The position numbers and the translations under genes are program-made. DNA of 64,000 nucleotides from Albula goreensis (Eukaryota > Chordata > Actinopteri > Albuliformes > Albulidae): NCBI GenBank assembly GCA_022829145.1, contig CM040761.1:4532053-4596052 (forward strand), given 5' to 3'. Shown piece after piece: positions 33,700-45,239 of the stretch (the stretch's first letter is position 1; each line of letters opens with the position of its first letter). The notes under the pieces were generated by a model. The model was given only the letters and a program-made list of their open reading frames with translations, searched no databases and was not told where the DNA came from.

Positions 33700-33858
33700 A
33701 GCTTCGCACCAGATCTGGAGATTATTTAAAGCATAAAGCATGTGCATAGGTTATATGCAAATTCTACGCCATTTCATATAAGGGACTTGACCTTCCACTG
33801 ATTTCGGTATCCGTGGGGGGTCTGGAACCAATCCCCCGCGGATACCGAGGGACGACTG
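33700..33858. mobile_element. terminal part of a Tigger/pogo-like DNA transposon
   Basis: The right end matches the well-known pogo-family terminus. An 'agggacttga' block at 33781 is followed by the self-pairing 'cggtatccgtgggggg' and 'cccccgcggataccg' arms at 33805-33847, ending 'agggacgactg' with TA at 33859-33860 as the expected target-site dinucleotide. Upstream 'attatttaaagcataaag' and 'ggttatatgcaaattctacg' text also fits the family. The other terminus is not evident, so this is a solo end or truncated copy. Confidence 0.75.
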
Positions 33859-33860
33859 TA

Positions 33861-35179
33861 CAGGCAAGGCCTCAGGGCTTCTGACCGGTGAGTAGGTAAT
33901 ACGAAACCTTGTTCCGCTGTTACTGTCTCTCTCACTGACCCCCTGCGATGTCAGCCATTGATCTTAGGGGAGACAACTCTTTCCGTCGCGAGTACATGCT
34001 GTGCCGGGCTCGACCCTCACCTAAGAAGCCTATTGATTGATAATGGACGGACAGCAGGGCAGCAGAAGAAAGGCGGGCCTTGTACTTATAATTATTTACC
34101 ACAAGAAGAACCCTTACACATTAAAGGTATGCCTACACCAATAGAAAACAGCTTATGGATGACTGTCGTCAGTATAAGCCAGCAAACAGACAGCAAGTCA
34201 AAAATGGGTGGACAAATGAAACATTATAACATAATTTATTATGAATAAATTCGTTATAATGTAGCATTACCTCTTCTCTGCATACTTCTCATTTCCCAAG
34301 TGGTATCCAAACTGAAAAAATGGAATTATCTCCATATCATCCTATTAACATCAGATGATGTTATTTAACCATATATGTATGCTAATAATTAGCATTTAAT
34401 AACAATATCAACTGACCTTGAAAAGGGTTGACCATGAATCTGAATTCTGCCTACTTTATCTGCGAGATGCATGAGTAATGTGAAACGGAGAGTAACATTT
34501 AGTGTTAATGCTAGTGACACTTTCCCCAGATGAGTCAGTGTTAAGCCTCTCACCTCCTGCTCCCCCACACAGCCAAAAACAGGATGGAGAGAACAAACAC
34601 AAATGTAGTAAGAGAGAACATTATTATCTAATACAGATTTACTCAAACACACAAGTAAATGTGAGAATATGAGACAATTTCATATGACAGAGGAAAATGA
34701 CACAGAGGGAATGTCATTCTATATGCCAGGATATTCTTATGTGGCCGGGACTTCAGGTAGAATATTAATTTTTCGCTGTCATTTCATATTCTGTGCGAAT
34801 GTTAGGATGATGGGAAATTCAGGTTGTATTCCATGCCAGCATTGTTCAAAATCTACTCATTTTAATAAGAAAACCTTAGTTTAACTGTAGTTTAAACCTA
34901 AATATGGATCTTAATTTGTTACAGAAGTGAGAGACCAGTCCCTTGGGCTTTTGCTTTTGTAATCTTTTCCATGAGTGGTGGTGTTACAGTAAAGGAAAGG
35001 TGAGTCTGTACAAGAGAACTGGTTTTAAGCATTTCTCAACACTACAGTCGCCGCTGCTATCTTGCGCAACTGTCTTGGCAGATAACTATGAGAATACTTT
35101 GGATGTGATGTCAGTGATATTGGAGGCATAATAAGAAAATGATAAGATGTGTTTATCTTGTCTGTATTCTTTGAAATGC
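33861..35179. other. spacer with minor features
   Basis: A CpG-bearing patch at 33950-34010 (ctttccgtcgcgagtacatg; gtgccgggctcgaccc) is a weak regulatory candidate. At 34480-34545 'gtaacatttagtgttaatgc' and 'gtcagtgttaagc' faintly resemble the MITE at 32635. No gene. Confidence 0.4.
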
Positions 35180-35480
35180 TGTCAGTTTAGTCTTACAAGG
35201 GCCTTTTCACCGAGACAATGCGCACGCAACGGAATGTTCACGTCTCCTGAACTGAATAGTTGGACACAAAAAGCGAAGTAAGACATTTAAGTTACAGCTA
35301 ATGAAATTCATTATTCATTAGAGGACATTAATGAGGAATGTTATGCTACATCTTGGCAGCGCAAAGACTTTCATGTCAAAATCAAAGGAAAGATCCAATA
35401 GGTTTTCCGTTTCCTTTTGAACCATTACTGCTCTCAGAACTGGAGAGCAAAGCTGTACTGGTTCAGTCTGTTCGGCATTT
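35180..35480. promoter_or_regulatory. candidate homeodomain-rich conserved element
   Basis: Contains an exact inverted pair, ctaatgaa at 35298-35305 and ttcattag at 35314-35321, with further TAAT cores (aattcattattcatt, gacattaatgagg near 35325). Upstream text keeps CpGs (gacaatgcgcacgcaacgg near 35214). Fits a dimeric homeodomain target arrangement. Confidence 0.45.
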
Positions 35481-37144
35481 CCTGGCCTGAAAAAAGCAGG
35501 AATCAGTGATAGCTACCACGGTATCACTCTCATTCTCAATCTTCTCAGGCAGGTTAGAATCGCACACGCCAATATATGTTTATGTCACGAGGAACTGGAC
35601 TTCAGCGGTTCCATGGAACACTACGGAAAACCAAAAATACAGCAGGGACGGTGTGAGGGTGAGGTTGAGGTCAGCAGTGGAGCTAGTGCAGCTGAGAGGG
35701 GATCGTAACCTCACCAGGAGGACCCCTAACAGTCCCAGATATTCTCAACCTGACAGTCATCCAATGTTAAGCTAAGTTCACATGTGTTTCTCTTGCAACG
35801 TGTCCTCACCGAGGACAGTGTTTGAGTACATGTACGGTGTGTGGAATTCTCCACATGAATGCTTATAGTATTCATATCCCTACAAACATCTTTATTTTTA
35901 ATGTACATGTGTGACATATGACATGAAAAGCTTGCTTAAACTTACTGCCTCTGTCAATTTTTTTTTTGATTACCCAGAATACCTTGGAATAAGTATATTT
36001 AATGAGGCAGAATTCCGCCTAATTATTTTAATAAAGCATGTTTTTAATTAGTCAACATGGGACCATACAGCCGAATGTAGTGTATGTCATTGTGCAGAAA
36101 GGAATTAATTAGGAATATGTCTATAGGGACCTCTCCAACCAATCACAGCCTTTATAAAATGACTTAAACTCACACGTGAAATTTCTGGTAACACATCCAC
36201 AAAAACCTGAGATTTTAGTATGTGCTTTTCGTAAAGGAAATGTGAAAAGGGAAAACTGTTCTCCAAAACTGCCTTTTCCTAGACAGAGAAGTATGGGGAT
36301 TACAGAATCAATCAAGTGGCTGAATTTCAGAACACATTGCTTTGTTCAGCATTCCCAGAGTGCACTTGTGGTTCGGTAACAAACCTCGCAATCGCTCTCT
36401 TATGAAAGGGATGAAAAACATTCTCCCTGATTTTCCATGTGATGCAATTGGTTAAGGCACTCACACAGAGGACAGTGATACACACTGTGACACTGGGCCA
36501 CTATGAACCGTGACAAGTACTCCCATGGAGTGTTATATCCTGTGGAGCGATTATAAAGGGGAACGCTATAGGCGTTTACGACATTAATATGTATTCTTGG
36601 TCCAGCCATGAGACAACCATTTTGCTAAACATTTATGTGCTTTTCTGTCAACCCATGCCAGTCTGATCTGGTAGAATTTCAGTTCCCTTTGTGCCAATGT
36701 ACAGTGAGGAAGTACATTTCGTCAATTGTGAACCTCTGAGCAAACATGAGTCCCCCAACTTAGTCTCTTCTTAATGGAGGGGAAAATGATTGGTTGACTG
36801 ATTGGCATAAAGGATGTTCTATTACCAACACAAGGCCCCTGTGCTGTTGGAATTTTTAAAACGGGAGAAAATGGGAGAAAGCAAGAGCCTTCATTAGTTT
36901 GCAAATCATAGTGTAGATTCTTCTTCCCCAACAACCATTCTGTTTTTCACTTTGTGGCTGGAATCAGAGGATAGTTTAACTGTAGAGCTGTGGGGAAAAT
37001 CTGGGTCAATTCCCTAAGATGGCATCATATGGCATGTGTGACTTCCATTCCGGCTCATTCCGGCAGATCATTGTTTCCTATTACGGCAAAGGGGATAAAG
37101 CGTATTTGACATCATTCTAAACTTGGTGGGTGTGTGTGGTGGCA
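35481..37144. other. spacer, no gene seen
   Basis: AT-rich with TTAATTA words near 36020-36050 and 36110. Frames up to 89 codons without domains. Poly-T near 35958-35967. Confidence 0.45.
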
Positions 37145-37174
37145 GGGTAGGTTGGAGGGGGCGGGGTGGGGGGA
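37145..37174 (+). other. potential G-quadruplex motif
   Basis: Four or more guanine runs of 3-6 bases, preceded by a GT-rich stretch from 37126. Confidence 0.55.
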
Positions 37175-37539
37175 TGGCAGAGATGCTGAAAGGAGGGGAA
37201 GCTCATTCAGACAAACACATCAAAGCTGCCAGCCCATCTCCCAGCATGCCCGGCCCTTGCATGTTGGTCTCCAGAGACAGGCCTGAACCTATGCATCTGT
37301 TCCTAAGCTGCTCAGCTTGAGCGACCCTTCAAAATCAATCAAACAACATGTCTCGAGGAAAAGGGAAAAGTAGTAGAAGGCCAAAGTAGCCAGACACATC
37401 CTCCACCTGTAGCGTAGACTGTGAACAGAAGGAAAGACCTCGAAACACGAAACCAAAAGGTACATTCGATACTAGTTAGTGAAATCCAATCTCTGTTAGC
37501 CATTCCCACATTTGAGAGTGCTGGTTAATAATTAATGGA

Positions 37540-37990
37540 GAGAGGGGAATGTATTAGCTGCTAGCCTTGGTGAAGAGGCACCAGACGGGGCTGTTGATGA
37601 GCTTTTTAGGGTGTAGAGAGAAAAGCTTTGGTGTTCCGTGAGCTCTCCCTCTGTTTTACAGACGACATATTGAGAGATGCATCATCGGAGAGACGGCGAG
37701 AGTCCCTGAAAGGACCTGTAATTGACTTCATTGATCAAACGCTGGGGGAGCTCAGGGCCTCCCCCTGAGCTACACTATCTCTTACCTCTCCAAATCAGAC
37801 AGCTCCCCCTGTCTAACACAAATAGGTGAGCGGCTTTTGGGTCACGCAGTCGTCCTGCAGCCAAGTCAATAAGGTCGCGTTTGTCGTAAGCAGTCCTTGG
37901 GCGTAATTTTGACGGTCCGAACTCGTGGCACAGCCATATCAATGACCATATTATCTGGAAAAATGAGTGCATCTTTCTTTCAAAAACTCT
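37540..37990. promoter_or_regulatory. candidate conserved non-coding element, two modules
   Basis: Module one (37540-37770): attagctgctagccttgg, cctgtaattgacttcattgatc. Module two (37780-37990) is CpG-rich: aggtcgcgtttgtcgtaagc near 37872, gggcgtaattttgacggtcc near 37898. The latter mixes a Hox-like gtaattt with unusual CpG-rich text and is unlikely to be neutral in this AT-rich context. Confidence 0.4.
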
Positions 37991-38689
37991 GATTTGTGTA
38001 GTATCTGCATCAAGGCAGAGATTATTTTATCGCTATTTGGAATTTAGCCATGGCAGCCATGTAACAGTTGCATTCTGCTTGTGGGAACTTAATGCCACAT
38101 TGTTTAGAGATAAATACAGCAGACTTCTCCAAGGAAATATTCCATTTTTTGACTATGTCACTATAGACTTTAGACCATCAAAGTAATTCTGTTAAAATGT
38201 TTGTTAAGTTCATGCATTTTATTCTCTAATTCCTGGCTAAACAAATTCAGTAAAAAGGTGTGAACAGGGAAAATCCTTTCATCAAAGCGGGTTTTTTTAA
38301 AAAAAGAAGCACATCTTCGGCATGTGTAAATATTTTATAAATGGTTTGAGGATAGACTTTAAAGTCCAGACAGCATTTGAATTTGGTAGTTACAGTGTAG
38401 TTACAAAGTGGATACAGAGGTCCGTTCCTGTATTTTGAAGGTGGGGAAGCTGTTTGAAGTAAAACATCTGACTGTTTAGATCATAGTCCTGGTACAACCA
38501 TTTTTCATCCAAAAAACATCCAGCTGGAATTTCTAATTAGCCCAATATGGTCCTACAAGTATTACAGGAAATAATAATGTATTATTACGAATGAAATTGG
38601 CTATTTGCTTCAGATTTCTGGATTTCACTGTTTCGCAAAAGACATACAAAAACATAAAAACACAGAGTGCATATCTGTGGCACAGTTCA
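37991..38689. other. AT-rich spacer, no gene seen
   Basis: T- and A-runs around 38290-38305. No recognised repeats. Confidence 0.5.
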
Positions 38690-38965
38690 ATTGCATTATA
38701 GGGCTTTTTTAAAACCAATTCCGTTCATGTCTCTCTTAAAGGATCTTTCACTGCCAGCTGGGAACTTACAGATTTCAGAAACAAAAAGATAAAAAGAAGG
38801 TTGCGATTTCGAATGAGTCTGTAGACCTCTGTTGCTTTGCTGCGTATCTCTATGATCGGGGCCAGCTCCGTAATTAAATCCGCAGGCCCGTGGATGGTCC
38901 CTCATCCTGAATGTGACACTGTCCATCTGCTCAACAGACTCCTTAGTTGAGCAACACACGAACGG
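38690..38965. promoter_or_regulatory. candidate conserved non-coding element
   Basis: Complex, CpG-retaining: gcgatttcgaatgagtctg near 38803, ctgcgtatctctatgatcgg near 38840, ctccgtaattaaatccgcagg near 38865 (TAATTA core). No repeat family recognised. Confidence 0.4.
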
Positions 38966-40469
38966 TAATCTCTCAGATGTTCACTGAAAAATATGAACCG
39001 ATATATTTTCTTCAAAAGTAGCTACGATTGCAAAAGTAGCAAAGAAGGCCAAAAGTATGTGCAAATGCTATGTTGTGGTAATTATATTAATGCTTTCTGG
39101 GAGCTCAATTAGCACAAAGATCCATTGCAACTTATGAGAGGGGTGGGGTGGAGATAAGAACAATCCCCCTATGTCTTAAAAATAAACTTTTGAACGGCCA
39201 GCAAGGATTTACATAATGACATAAGATGGGTGTTTTGTCAAGGTGACATAAAACTAAGTTGGGTGCCAAACCAGGTGCCAAGCCATGGAAACAAGGCAGC
39301 TCTTTTCTCATTGGGCATCACTGAATGCCCACACCCAACATTTGAGGAATGCCAGCAGCTTACCTGTGACAGCAGTACATGAAGTATAAACATGTAAAGC
39401 TATGGCAGTTTAACGTGGGAATAACCTGCAATAAGTGGGGTTTGAAATGTTTAAGATGTCCGAATCCTGTTGTACTTAGAGGACGTTGGAACAATAGGAC
39501 AGACTTACAAACAGAAATGGACTGTCTGAATTGGTACGCATTTTAGAATTCAGGTTTATACATAAAGGGATTGAAACTATCAGGTAAACGTTTATAATCC
39601 ATCTCTGTGTACAAATACATTGATTTAATGAAATGAATAAAGAAAAAAAGCTCTCACAATGCAATTAAATTCAGTGCTTTCCTCAGTTGCTACACATTAG
39701 TATGGACAAAGGGTTAGCTTCCGCTGTTTCAGAATGTTTTTGGCTACGCCCTCCTTTGTGACCAACACACAGGGGCCAGACATGAAGAAAAGGATCCTGG
39801 GATATCACAGCAGAGTGGATATTTAAGGGGGGGGGGGGACTAGCCCCAAAGCCCTTAATGATATATGATCTCATACACGTGAGACATCGTTCAGTTTGTC
39901 TGCAATGCATGTGAATGTGCAATCTAATTGGCTAGTAGGGAGGACATTACAAAGCAGAACTGAATTCAGAAATAAGGACCCCAGCAACTGGAGGGGAAAT
40001 CATATTGTTATCAGTTTAAGTCAATGATTCACTGATATGTTGTTCCTGTACAAAGTAATAACTTGCTTGATTTTGGGATGACGTGTGAGATTATCTTCAT
40101 TTCTCTGGTGGAATTTCCATATGCTTATAACAGGCTATATAATACTCATAGCTAATGTTCTTTTTCATCAAGGGAATATTTACAGTGAATTAAAAACTTC
40201 CTTTATACGTCAGTCTTCTATGTCAGTAGAAAAGACTGAAGAACACACAGAATAAATCCGTCTGTTCTATGTGTAGAGTGGAATAAAGATCTGTACTTTT
40301 GCACAAGTATGTCTGTCACAGGCAGCCAGGGCTTTTTGCTAGCGAGCCAAGAGCTCAAACTCAAGACTAGATTGTTGTGGCACACCTCATAATGACATTC
40401 CATTTTATTTTAAGTTGAATCTCATACCAGCATAGTCGGGTTTCCAGATATCATAGGAAAAACTCAAAA
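38966..40469. other. spacer with G12 run
   Basis: G12 at 39827-39838. A short tandem pair of 'ggtgccaaacca / ggtgccaagcca' lies near 39260-39286. Otherwise ordinary sequence without gene or known repeat. Confidence 0.5.
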
Positions 40470-40730
40470 GTGGCACTCAAGTCTTAATCTTTCAGGGCGA
40501 ATGGCATTCATCGCCAGCCCTAGCATGATTTGCATTTTATTACGTTAAACGTTTGATCTTTTTTAATGACAGCACGTCGAGGAGCTCAATTGAAAAAGAT
40601 CAGAGACCTCGATGTTCATACACTCATGTTTAAAAGTCTAAATTAATGTATCAAATCCATGTATTAAGCATTCAAAGAGGGAAATATTGATAGCTAAATT
40701 TCAACTTACAGAGGACATCCTCTTAAAATT
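40470..40730. promoter_or_regulatory. candidate conserved non-coding element
   Basis: Includes catgatttgcattttattacg at about 40525-40546 (POU-like atttgcat next to a Hox-like ttttattac), gtttgatcttttttaatgacag near 40551, and gagctcaattgaaaaagatc near 40580 (TCF- and homeodomain-like). Repeat-free. Confidence 0.42.
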
Positions 40731-41499
40731 TTATTAAAAGGAAAAAGTACCTACATAGGACGGAAATGTATGCTGAAGAGTTTTGGCTACTCAAATATTT
40801 TATGCATGATCTATCCATAACTCCAAAGATTACTGACTCACGCAATGTTTCAATATAACTCAGTCTCATTTTTGGAATTGCGAAGGTGGGTACGGACTTT
40901 CCCTATCATGTTTGCATCGAGGCCCAAACCAGATATGCAGAGAGTGTTTTTATCACAACTACGTTGGGAGGATTTATTGATGAACATTTTAAGTCTCCAT
41001 CAGTGTTAAAAAAATACCCTAAACCTACATTAAAAGATTTCTACTTTGCCAAATTAGCATTAATCTGAAATGGAGCATCTAATTAATTGCTGGATACCTT
41101 AATAGATTTATTTACTTCATTAAATCGTTCATTCCTATTCTACAGTTTTAAGGCATTTACTTTGTCAGTACCTCAGAAAGACACAGCAAAAAGCATTTTA
41201 AAACCAGCCAATCAACCAATCCTGCCAAAAAACATCCATTTAGCAAATACTGTACTGAAACTGTGTTTAAGAGCTTGATGCTCTTACAGATTTAACAGCA
41301 AACCAAAAACTATGTACATCTCAAATTTTTTTAATGGGGGAGGGGATGAAATGTAGTTATGGCCTCATAACAGTTATGGCCTCATAAAGACACAAGAACA
41401 GCTAAGGCAGAACGGAAACATTCAAACAGGCTGTAGATATTATGTACAGGGAAGGTCTGTGGACAGATACATGACGAGTGGTTAAAAAGACAGAGAGGC
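40731..41499. other. AT-rich spacer with a 17-bp tandem duplication
   Basis: 'agttatggcctcataa' occurs twice in tandem near 41355-41386. Frames of about 60 codons without domains. Confidence 0.5.
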
Positions 41500-41730
41500 T
41501 GCTGGGTAATTGTGGCGACTCTGTCGGTGTGCGCGTGGGGCCTGATTGGACGGGGGATGTGTGAGAGGGTCGTTAACGGACGGCGCTCCGCGCGCCGGAG
41601 CGTGTGTAGTCAGAGGTCGCTCAGTCTTTGATTCCACCTCAGCGGAGTTCACCTCCCACACAGCTCCTCTCATTTGTCTTCTGACAGTCTGCGATCCGCT
41701 GCTCTCGGTCTGCATCAGTCACTTTCAATC
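41500..41730. promoter_or_regulatory. small CpG-island-like patch with hairpin
   Basis: CpG-dense text at about 41514-41615. It holds an inverted CCAAT box (gattgg near 41544) and a GC-rich hairpin with arms cgctccg at 41584-41590 and cggagcg at 41596-41602. This could be the promoter of an unannotated transcript; a (CA)n array begins just downstream. Confidence 0.35.
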
Positions 41731-41756
41731 ACACCCCAACAGCTCTCCCTGGATCC

Positions 41757-41786
<30 letters not shown>
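41757..41786 (+). repeat. (CA)15 microsatellite
   Basis: Perfect CA array of about 30 bp. Confidence 0.95.
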
Positions 41787-41790
<4 letters not shown>

Positions 41791-42080
41791 TCCTGATTTA
41801 TACACAGGGACACAAATAATCAGACACATACAGTCACTCACACACTGACTTCCACACACAGATACAAATACTCACAGACACAGTGATATACATACAGTGA
41901 GATACATACACTGACTTATACACAGATACAAATACATACAAGTACACACTCTGACTTCTAAACAGACACACACACTGACACTGACATATGCACACACACA
42001 TAAATACACACAGACACACACCAATCTACACATATCCAGATACAGTCACACACAGACACATGCAAACACAATCCACACCC
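41787..42080 (+). repeat. degenerate CA-rich minisatellite-like tract
   Basis: Roughly 65-bp spaced variants of 'ctgactt..acacagatacaaatac' (near 41844 and 41909) in ACA/ATACA-rich DNA. A decayed derivative of the adjacent CA repeat. Confidence 0.6.
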
Positions 42081-42305
42081 ATATTGCAATATTCACTAAA
42101 CATATGACTAATACCAGACACAAACAGACAAATGCAAAGTAATATTACAGTTAAGAGAATACATGACAAAACAGAACAGTATGAACACATTGCATAATGT
42201 TTGCTTACTGACAGTGAAGTGTTTGCTTTATTTTAAGAGCTGTTACAAAAAGCAGACTGTGGTGTAGGCATGTTTAGAGAAATGTCCATCCATTTGTGGA
42301 TGTGA

Positions 42306-42324
42306 GGGTGGGTTGGGGTGGGGG
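42306..42324 (+). other. potential G-quadruplex motif
   Basis: Four guanine runs of 3-5 with loops of one to two bases, a textbook compact quadruplex motif. Confidence 0.6.
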
Positions 42325-42769
42325 CTCAAATTTCCCCCCATAAGAGATCTACCAGAGTGAGGGGCTGCCGGTTTTGCTGTGAGCTTTGGGGTCTTTTGGG
42401 GGAAAGTTTCTGAAAAGAGCTAGCCTCTGCAGGTCAGGCCAGTTTAGGGGTTCCATTTTCGGCCGAGACCACATCATCCAGCTGGGACCCCGGCTCGGTG
42501 GGGGGTCGGCCTAGGGGCGCCGGCGAGCTCAACCGCAAGCGGACTGCGAGGTGAAATGAAAAGGATTTCACGGAGCCTTATGAGACTCCTGCGCTTTCTG
42601 TTATGTCTCATGGAGATTAACATTGATATGAATCTCCTCTGTACCTCTGCTGACTTCCATTTGATATTATGACAATAAATAACAGAACAGAACATGGAAA
42701 CCCTTGGAGCTACAAAAAAATTAATAAATAAATAGCCCTATATATGACAGTGATTAAAAATGACTACTG
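42325..42769. other. spacer with a GC-rich patch
   Basis: GC-rich around 42460-42545 (gacctgg.. ggggcgccggcgagctc) with several CpGs; AT-rich after. No gene. Confidence 0.4.
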
Positions 42770-43265
42770 AACGTGAAAATACCCTACACAATTTAAATTA
42801 ATCAGTAAATGATTATTCATCAATAGTCTGCCAAGAAATATATCCAACAAAGCTAAGCGAAGTAACTTGACCCAGGCTGTAATCAAGATTACAGTTATTG
42901 TATGAATTTTTCCAACATGCCTCTCAGAGGCAGATCGTATTACTTGAGCTAGCACTCTCTTAAACGACCCTGTCACCTGGGGAGGGAAGCAGACGGAACA
43001 GTACAATGGAGTCGTCTGCCACATTCCAGTGCAAGATTATGAAAGGTATCTAAATGAGAAAGGAGATAAGGCAAAGAAACGGTTGGGTGCGTCCAGTCTG
43101 ATCAAGGCCAGGTTATCGCCGTGCAGTATATTACGGAGACAAAGAGGCTCTCTGCCCATTGACACTCCCTTGCTGTGAGGGCGAAGCATCTGGAACATAT
43201 TCGCTTTTATAGAGCCTTTCTCTCGCAGGGCCACGGACAATTTTCACAAAGTTAAACTCGATATA
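42770..43265. promoter_or_regulatory. candidate conserved non-coding element, long
   Basis: Nearly 500 bp of complex sequence: ttaaattaatcagtaaatg near 42791, caggctgtaatcaagattac at about 42873-42892 (Otx/Pitx-like TAATC cores), ggttatcgccgtgcag near 43111, and cccattgacactccc near 43156. CpGs are kept. Short overlapping frames have no domains. Confidence 0.4.
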
Positions 43266-43309
43266 ATCCGAACTGATGCGCCATCATTGGATGGAGAGAG
43301 AAAAAAAAA

Positions 43310-43525
43310 ACAAGCTACATGTCAGCTGTCAAGTTCTCCCATCTGACAGGTTGAATTATTCAGGGAACAAAGTAAATGTCAGATTTCTATAACAATTTCG
43401 CGGAGCTCTATTTAAAATCTGAAAGGCGGTCGCCCCGTTCCTACCAACAAGCATTGACTGGATTGTTTGTTAGCGCTGACAGACCAATTTGCCGGCTCTT
43501 GTTCAAGTTGACACACAAAGCCTAA
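43310..43525. promoter_or_regulatory. candidate conserved non-coding element
   Basis: TALE/Meis-like tgtcag, ctgtca and ctgacag words cluster at 43320-43390 and again near 43477. Neighbours are an AT-rich ttgaattattcagg and CpG-bearing 'gaaaggcggtcgccccg' near 43420. Confidence 0.4.
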
Positions 43526-43549
43526 AAAATCAAAACAGTTTTTTTTTGT

Positions 43550-43800
43550 GATCAGATGTGCCGTTACTTGGTACCACAAAGTATTTATTTAATGAGCCCT
43601 CTGCGTCATTTAGAAAACTTTCCACCCCTGTGAAGAAATGACCGCAAATACGAGCAAACACCGTAGAGGACGCGGCGAAACCAGAACAGCTATAACCTCA
43701 TTGGTAAGCATGATGATCCCAAGCCAGAGAACGTCATTGTAAGCAATCTGCTGATCCATCATTTTACGGTTGTAGCTAAACAGAGAACAAACATGTCACA
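43550..43800. promoter_or_regulatory. candidate conserved non-coding element
   Basis: Includes tatttatttaatgagccc near 43582, atgaccgcaaatacgagc near 43638 (Runx-like accgcaa), cgtagaggacgcggcgaaacc near 43662, and cctcattggtaagc near 43697. Confidence 0.35.
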
Positions 43801-44001
43801 GAACATTATACGATGCATCGTTTCAAGACCACCCTTATTTATATATGTGAACATAATAATTCGCGTTTAGTTTCGTTGATGTATTTTGAACTGTGGACAA
43901 AACGCTTCAGCATAACTGTATTGTAGATCTTACTAAAAATATTTCCCCATAAAATATGACTGCTCTTCTGTAAAATAATATTTGTAATCTCAGGTCCTCT
44001 A

Positions 44002-44174
44002 CACCCGTAAAAAACAAAAATGCTTTCTTGCACCTTTAAAGGTTTTTCATTTGTTCTGCTTGATGTTTAGATACAGATATCTTTAAGGGGTAATTTATAT
44101 AACCGTCAGAATTAGGTTCTATGAGTGAAATCCATATCAAAGAACCCTTTAGGAACCTTTTTTCTCTATGAGTG
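44002..44174 (+). mobile_element. TA-flanked MITE, copy 1
   Basis: Short element flanked by TA on both sides (44000-44001 and 44175-44176), with an A-rich left end 'cacccgtaaaaaac' and a right end 'ttttttctctatgagtg'. The interior shares 'gcacctttaaaggtttttca', 'agatacagatatctttaagg' and 'gtgaaatccatatcaaagaa' with the copy at 47019-47244, same orientation. It lacks two inner blocks present in the other copy. TA duplication fits the Tc1/mariner superfamily. Confidence 0.85.
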
Positions 44175-44214
44175 TACCACACATAACGGAGGTGGTTATA
44201 GCTCAAGCAGGCAC

Positions 44215-44590
44215 AGGGCGATTAAGGCCTAACGCTTTGCTTCATGACTGAACGGAAAATCAGCTGCGAAATTCGCCCAGGAGTGTCAGATCTTCCACAG
44301 TGGCACAAGGCAAACGGAAAACCCGAGGCATCAGAAAGACAGCAGGGGTTACGGTTACAAGACAAACACGGGCACGCCGAGGAAGAGGAGCGTCGGAGAG
44401 GGGACACATGGGAATAACGCGCCGGCCTGAAAGCTGAAGAAAAGGCCAAATTAAACAAAAATAAATTAAAAAGACAGAAATATGAGTTTTTTTTTTTAAA
44501 TAATACAGATGTGGATGATGGTGCTACACTCATAGAAGAGTAAATAAGGGTGACTAATGGTCTTCTCAGGTTTACCTTCTACTTGGGTTG
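44215..44590. promoter_or_regulatory. candidate regulatory island
   Basis: CpG-retaining text from 44215 to about 44435: gattaaggcctaacgctttg, cagctgcgaaattcgccc, ggcacgccgaggaagagg, taacgcgccggcctg. Then AT-rich with a T9 run. A 'tacactcatagaaga' word at 44524 resembles the MITE terminus but no element follows. Confidence 0.25.
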
Positions 44591-45110
44591 GGTGCCCGAG
44601 ATCAGTCCTTCACCCTTATTTAGGTGTTGGATTATATACTGTTGAGAAGCGTGTTATTCTAGGTTTTTTGTCAATTTGGTTAAGAACATGAGAAAGCTGG
44701 TGGGAAAGCATACTATTCCATGGAGATTTATTAAACTTTGGCCATGTCATTTCTACCAGACTGAGTAATTTTACGTGTGTCGTATCATTGCTAGCAGTCA
44801 AACTCTGCTTTTCCACGCTCCGGTGGCTGATGAGACGACTATTTATTGTGAAAAAACATGGAAATTGCTTGTAATTAAGAGGCGCGGTAATTCCATGTTT
44901 AAGTGGTATGTAATCAAAAACTCTGCGCGGTTAAGTATTCACTTCCTGAACAGCACATGTGAACGGCCCTCTGTGTATTTGCGGGGTATTGACAGAGGGC
45001 AAGCGGGAAGGGGGCGAAAGTTCAGAGCCGGGCTGCTTCTCAAGCTCATGTTCCTCTCTGCGGAACTGTAGTGTGATATACGCTCGATGATACGCGAAAG
45101 CTGCACGTTC
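44591..45110. promoter_or_regulatory. candidate conserved non-coding elements, two modules
   Basis: Module one (44600-44830): tggattatatactgttgag, ggagatttattaaactttgg, gactgagtaattttacgtgtg. Module two (44830-45110): gcttgtaattaagaggcgc at about 44869-44887, taatcaaaaactctgcgcgg, tgtatttgcggggtattg. TAATTA cores beside CpG-rich text. Confidence 0.38.
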
Positions 45111-45239
45111 AAAATCACCTAGCTGTCTATTATCTTAGTTACCGTACCTGCTCTCAGGAATGAAAGCTGCAAGCGATCAGTCACCAGAAATGACTCTTAT
45201 TCATCGCACATTCATGGTTTGCCCCAGTGGTTGTAGAGC

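Noticed and set aside
44516-44545. tacactcatagaaga as a third MITE copy
   Set aside because: Only the terminal word matches; no body or second end follows.
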